A stretch of 8,545 nt of DNA from Thiobacillus sp. (GTDB lineage Bacteria; Pseudomonadota; Gammaproteobacteria; Burkholderiales; Thiobacillaceae), in contig JADMKH010000252.1 in NCBI GenBank assembly GCA_018780025.1, positions 1 through 8,545 on the forward strand. Direction: 5' to 3'. The stretch's first letter is position 1, and every line of letters begins with the position of its first letter. Of this stretch, positions 6,801-8,545 are shown in pieces. Under the pieces are notes generated by a model, which saw nothing but the letters and a program-made list of their open reading frames with translations, was not told the origin of the DNA and ran no database searches. A program made the position numbers and the translations under genes.

Positions 6801-8506
6801 ACAAAAATCGCGTCCGTGCTGCCTTCCACCAGCGCATGCAGCGTGGCATGCAGCCGCTGCAATTCCTCTTCCTGTTTTTTACGTTCGCTGACATCGGTAA
6901 AGAAAAAGGAAACGCCATCGCGCGTCGGATAGATCCGACTCTCGAACCAGCAGTCCATGAGCGGGTAATACGCTTCTACATGGACTGACTCAGCCTCGCC
7001 CATGGCCCGCTCAATCCCTTTCTGGAAAGGCGAATCGATCGCTTCCGGGAACGCGGTCCAGATATGCTTGCCGATGAGGTCGTCCGGCGTGCGACTGAGC
7101 ATTTTCTCGGCACGTTGATTGACGTATAAAAAAAACCCGTTCCGATCCAGGCTGAAGAAGCCTTCGTTCATGCTTCCCAGCAAATCCAGCATGCGTTGGT
7201 TCAGGTTTTCCCGCGTGTGCTCCGCTTCGATGAACTCCAGGGCAAAACCGATATCTTCGGCGAGCTCATCCAGCAGGCGCAGCTCATCTTCGTCGAAAAA
7301 GCCGGCGCGATCCGCGTAGAGATTGAATGCACCGCGAACTTCGCCACGCACCCGGATCGGGAATGCAGCCGAGGCCTGGTAGCCTCGTTCCAGCGCTGCC
7401 TCACGCCAGGGGGCCATGCGCGAATCGGTGGCTATGTCGTTGCATACGACGTGCTGTCCCGCGTGCAAGGCTGCTCCTGTGGGTCCGCGGGCATGCGCAT
7501 CTTCACCCAGGGTAATGCACAGATTGTCCAGGTAATGATCAACCACCCCCGCATGGGCCACGGGCCGGACGTCGTTCGTGCCGGCATCCACCATGCCCAG
7601 CCAGGCCATGCGAAACCCGCCAACCTCGACAGCGATGCGGCAGGACGCGTTGAAGAGTATCTGGGGGTCGCGTAAACGCACAATGGCTTCATTGATGCCG
7701 CTCAACACACGATACAGTCGGTTGAGTGCTGCAATCCTGTCATCCGTCCTGACCTGCTCGCTGATGTCCTGAACGGTGCCGAACAAGGTGTGGGGTTTTC
7801 CTGCTGCGTCGTATTCGATGCGAACCCGGACGTTGATCGTGTGCACCTGACCATTCGCTCGCACTATGCGATAGCGAAAATCGGGGATGTCCTCGCCCGG
7901 GCTGCTATCAAGCATATGCGTCAAGTAAGCGTCATGCCTGGCCCGGTCATCAGGATGCACCTGGGACATCAGCCAGTCATAAGTGATCGTGAGCGACTGC
8001 GGTTTGGCGCCGAAGATGCGGTAGGCTTCATCCGACCACTTGATGGCCCCATTGGCCACAGTGAATTGCCAGTTGCCGACATGGGCAATGGCTTCTGCGG
8101 TGCCAAGCCGATTGCCGCTTTCCAGTAGATCACCCTGGCGCCGGGCCAGTTCGCGCTTGAGTTGGCGGTTCCATAGCAGGGTGGCGACATAGCCAACCAG
8201 GGTTAACGCGATCAGCCCGAGCAGCCAGGGGAACAGGCGGGTAATCAGGCTCGGCTGGCTGAGCTGGAGGATTTCGTCGGCATGCAGCGGAAGCCATTTC
8301 CGGAAGACATCATGTTGTTGCTGGGCGGGCATGCTGACCAGAACCTGGTCGAGCAGACGTTGCGGCGGTGATGTCTTGTCTGCCCAGGCCTGCCCGCTGG
8401 GTATTAAACACACCAGGCCTGCCAGAACGGCGACAGAAACAATCTCATGCCAGCGATTGAGCAGTAAATTATTCACTCTTGAAAATGTCCGGAATTTCGT
8501 TTGCAT
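3884..8506 (-). CDS. Membrane-anchored multi-PAS/GAF sensor histidine kinase (1540 aa)
   Basis: This is a sensor kinase that should autophosphorylate on a histidine and pass phosphate to a separate receiver. Residues about 22-42 form a signal peptide or first membrane helix with an AWA-D type cleavage site. A short periplasmic piece follows (43-90), then a membrane helix at about 91-112. The cytoplasmic part reads PAS1 (about 132-252), GAF (about 262-427) and seven PAS modules (about 430-1290), most closing with a D-I/V-T/S/N linker. A coiled coil covers about 1290-1322. The HisKA H box is SVSHDLKAPL with H1330. The HATPase domain has the N box (N1441, N1445), G1 DNGIGF at 1475-1480, an F box near 1488 and G2 GTGVGLAI at 1503-1510. 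No receiver or Hpt domain is attached. An in-frame TAA lies 36 nt upstream and the ATG is the first start after it. The HisKA style and adjacent Rcp1-like gene recall phytochrome-type kinases, but the GAF domain lacks phytochrome hallmarks. The ligand is unknown. Confidence 0.95.
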   Translation of the reverse strand: MQTKFRTFSRVNNLLLNRWHEIVSVAVLAGLVCLIPSGQAWADKTSPPQRLLDQVLVSMPAQQQHDVFRKWLPLHADEILQLSQPSLITRLFPWLLGLIALTLVGYVATLLWNRQLKRELARRQGDLLESGNRLGTAEAIAHVGNWQFTVANGAIKWSDEAYRIFGAKPQSLTITYDWLMSQVHPDDRARHDAYLTHMLDSSPGEDIPDFRYRIVRANGQVHTINVRVRIEYDAAGKPHTLFGTVQDISEQVRTDDRIAALNRLYRVLSGINEAIVRLRDPQILFNASCRIAVEVGGFRMAWLGMVDAGTNDVRPVAHAGVVDHYLDNLCITLGEDAHARGPTGAALHAGQHVVCNDIATDSRMAPWREAALERGYQASAAFPIRVRGEVRGAFNLYADRAGFFDEDELRLLDELAEDIGFALEFIEAEHTRENLNQRMLDLLGSMNEGFFSLDRNGFFLYVNQRAEKMLSRTPDDLIGKHIWTAFPEAIDSPFQKGIERAMGEAESVHVEAYYPLMDCWFESRIYPTRDGVSFFFTDVSERKKQEEELQRLHATLHALVEGSTDAIFVKDRTGHYIVGNQSLTALLGRPIEEILGKDDYALFPAETAEQFRADDQRIMKTDVAHTYEEAVTSPFATHHYLTTKGPLIIDGEVRGVFGIARDITDRKLAETALTESESRLQLFVEHAPAALAMFDRDMCYLAVSRRWLTDYQLERGDILGHSHYELFPDIPARWKAIHRRGMDGELVRIHEDKFERADGSVQWLRWEVRPWFAADSTVGGIVIFSEDITERIVSGQALRDSEARFAATFEQAAVGIAMVSPEGHWLRVNQKLCDIVGYAEPELLSKTFQDITHPDDLETDIGYLHQMLAREIEHYAMEKRYCHKNGNIVWINLTVTLVWKPDGKPDYFISIIEDINARKVTEDALHESEIRFRQLFEQNPVPMLVYERGSLHMLAVNDAFMRHYGYSHDEVLALSLTDLYPDEEKKAITDVAEKLVGLVYVGEWHHLKKDGSQITIEARSHDIEFEGRSARVAVITDITARKLAEQSLWDSEAHYRLLIELAPFPAVLTRVRDGILMYGNHRAETQYGISREQGIGQPAEKFYEGRPERMRFLELLQKEGKVDDLEVRMRTAAGRPFWALVSASIVEFDNEPAIFTAINDITVRKQAEAALQEQETFFRLIAENIGDMVAVLDLEGRRLYNSPSYRALFGDPEALVGTDSFAEIHPDDQDKVRSIFMETVRTGKGHRINFRFVLANGEVRHIESQGGVIHGANGQTDRVVVVSRDVTERMHMVEEVHQLNAELEERVNQRTAELATANRELETFTYSVSHDLKAPLRGIDGYSRLLLEDYQSTLGQPGIQLVNNVRNGVAQMGQLIEDLLTYSRMERRSLQGRPLELSRVLTRVLDSLQADIQAKGMVVDISLQGLTAHADPEGLSIVLRNLVDNALKFTRDSHPPSLSISGVAGEKSITLKFTDNGIGFDMQFHNRIFEIFQRLQRAEDYPGTGVGLAIVYKAMQRMGGRVWAESTPGHGATFYLELPR
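3896..3899 (-). promoter_or_regulatory. Ribosome binding site of the Rcp1-like gene
   Basis: GGAG on the coding strand lies 8 nt before the ATG at 3887, inside the last codons of the kinase gene. Together with the ATGA overlap this supports coupled translation and the chosen start. Confidence 0.7.
4637..7219 (-). repeat. Array of seven consecutive PAS modules within the kinase
   Basis: Residues about 430-1290 are built from seven PAS domains joined by related linkers of the form D-I-T-x-R-K..AE..L.ESE.R. The linker aspartates sit at D538, D662, D787, D914, D1037, D1160 and D1285, giving steps of 124, 125, 127, 123, 123 and 125 residues. The PAS bodies are well diverged from each other, so this is an old or assembled array rather than a recent DNA duplication. 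An eighth PAS (linker D247) lies before the GAF domain. Confidence 0.85.
8237..8380 (-). other. Short periplasmic segment resembling the C-terminal end of a solute-binding sensor domain
   Basis: Residues 43-90 of the kinase lie between the signal peptide and the second membrane helix. The piece RLLDQVLVSMPAQQQ followed by HDVFRKWLPL fits the pattern that ends SBP_bac_3 (Venus-flytrap) domains in BvgS-like kinases: L..AL..IP..E...I..KW, then a short linker and a membrane helix. Only about 30 residues of that roughly 220-residue domain are present, so it cannot bind a ligand as a Venus flytrap. The resemblance is by eye; no profile search was possible. Confidence 0.5.
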
Positions 8507-8545
8507 GACGATGTGGCGTGTCTCTCCCGAGTTGGTTTTTTATTC
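8507..8545 (-). promoter_or_regulatory. Partial 5' region of the operon, with a distant purine-rich site
   Basis: Only 39 nt upstream of the kinase are present. GGGAGAG on the coding strand (8522-8528) is the only Shine-Dalgarno-like run, but it is 15 nt from the ATG, longer than usual. An in-frame TAA lies near the window edge, so no longer start is possible. No promoter can be assigned within this short piece; the A6 run at the edge has no hairpin beside it here. Confidence 0.3.

Noticed and set aside
6017..6988. Plus-strand open frame of 323 codons opposite the kinase gene
   Set aside because: It lies wholly antisense to well-conserved PAS domains, has no recognisable domain, and such long antisense frames are common opposite GC-rich genes.
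7200..7725. Phytochrome chromophore domain in the kinase, suggested by the Rcp1-like partner
   Set aside because: The GAF domain (about residues 262-427) lacks the phytochrome DIP/PHxxH features and there is no PHY domain; it is an ordinary GAF.
3884..8506. Hybrid kinase with its own receiver or Hpt domain
   Set aside because: The protein ends directly after the HATPase G2 box and final strand; no D-containing receiver or Hpt motif is present.
1..8545. CRISPR array, tRNA, rRNA, insertion sequence or attachment site
   Set aside because: Virtually all sequence is coding in three continuous genes; no spaced direct repeats, cloverleaf, transposase or terminal repeats were seen.

Overview
The window holds one complete-looking three-gene signalling operon, read right to left on the minus strand and closed by a strong terminator at the left edge. 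The moderately GC-rich coding, tight gene packing and domain styles (PAS-rich membrane kinase, Rcp1-like receiver, GGDEF-EAL protein) suggest a Gram-negative proteobacterium, probably beta- or gammaproteobacterial. No taxonomic marker is present, so this is an inference.

Layout from the 5' end of the operon: (1) 8506-3884 encodes a 1540-residue membrane-anchored sensor histidine kinase with a signal peptide or first membrane segment, a very short periplasmic stretch, a second membrane segment, PAS, GAF, seven more PAS modules, a coiled coil, and a HisKA plus HATPase core. It has no receiver of its own. (2) 3887-3456 encodes a 143-residue stand-alone receiver of the Rcp1 type, overlapping the kinase by 4 nt (ATGA). 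(3) 3447-88 encodes a 1119-residue protein with two receivers, PAS, GAF, PAS, GGDEF and EAL, starting 8 nt after the receiver gene stops. A perfect 24-bp inverted repeat with T tracts on both strands (6-58) ends the operon.

How the genes probably work together (inference from domain families): the kinase integrates several cytoplasmic PAS/GAF inputs, autophosphorylates at H1330 and phosphorylates the small receiver and/or the first receiver of the third protein. That protein carries an intact cyclic-di-GMP synthase motif with its inhibitory site and an intact phosphodiesterase active site, so the output is likely a change in cyclic-di-GMP level.

The most notable points are: a probable relic of a lost periplasmic solute-binding domain in the kinase; a seven-module PAS array with an almost constant 123-127 residue period; a duplicated receiver pair whose second copy has an altered acidic pocket; and a C7 tract at the end of the receiver gene, phased so that a -1 slip would fuse it to the third protein. 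I recognise no new defence, mobile or RNA system. There is no gene-free stretch over 300 bases; the only non-coding parts are the two window edges and the 8-nt gap between the second and third genes.
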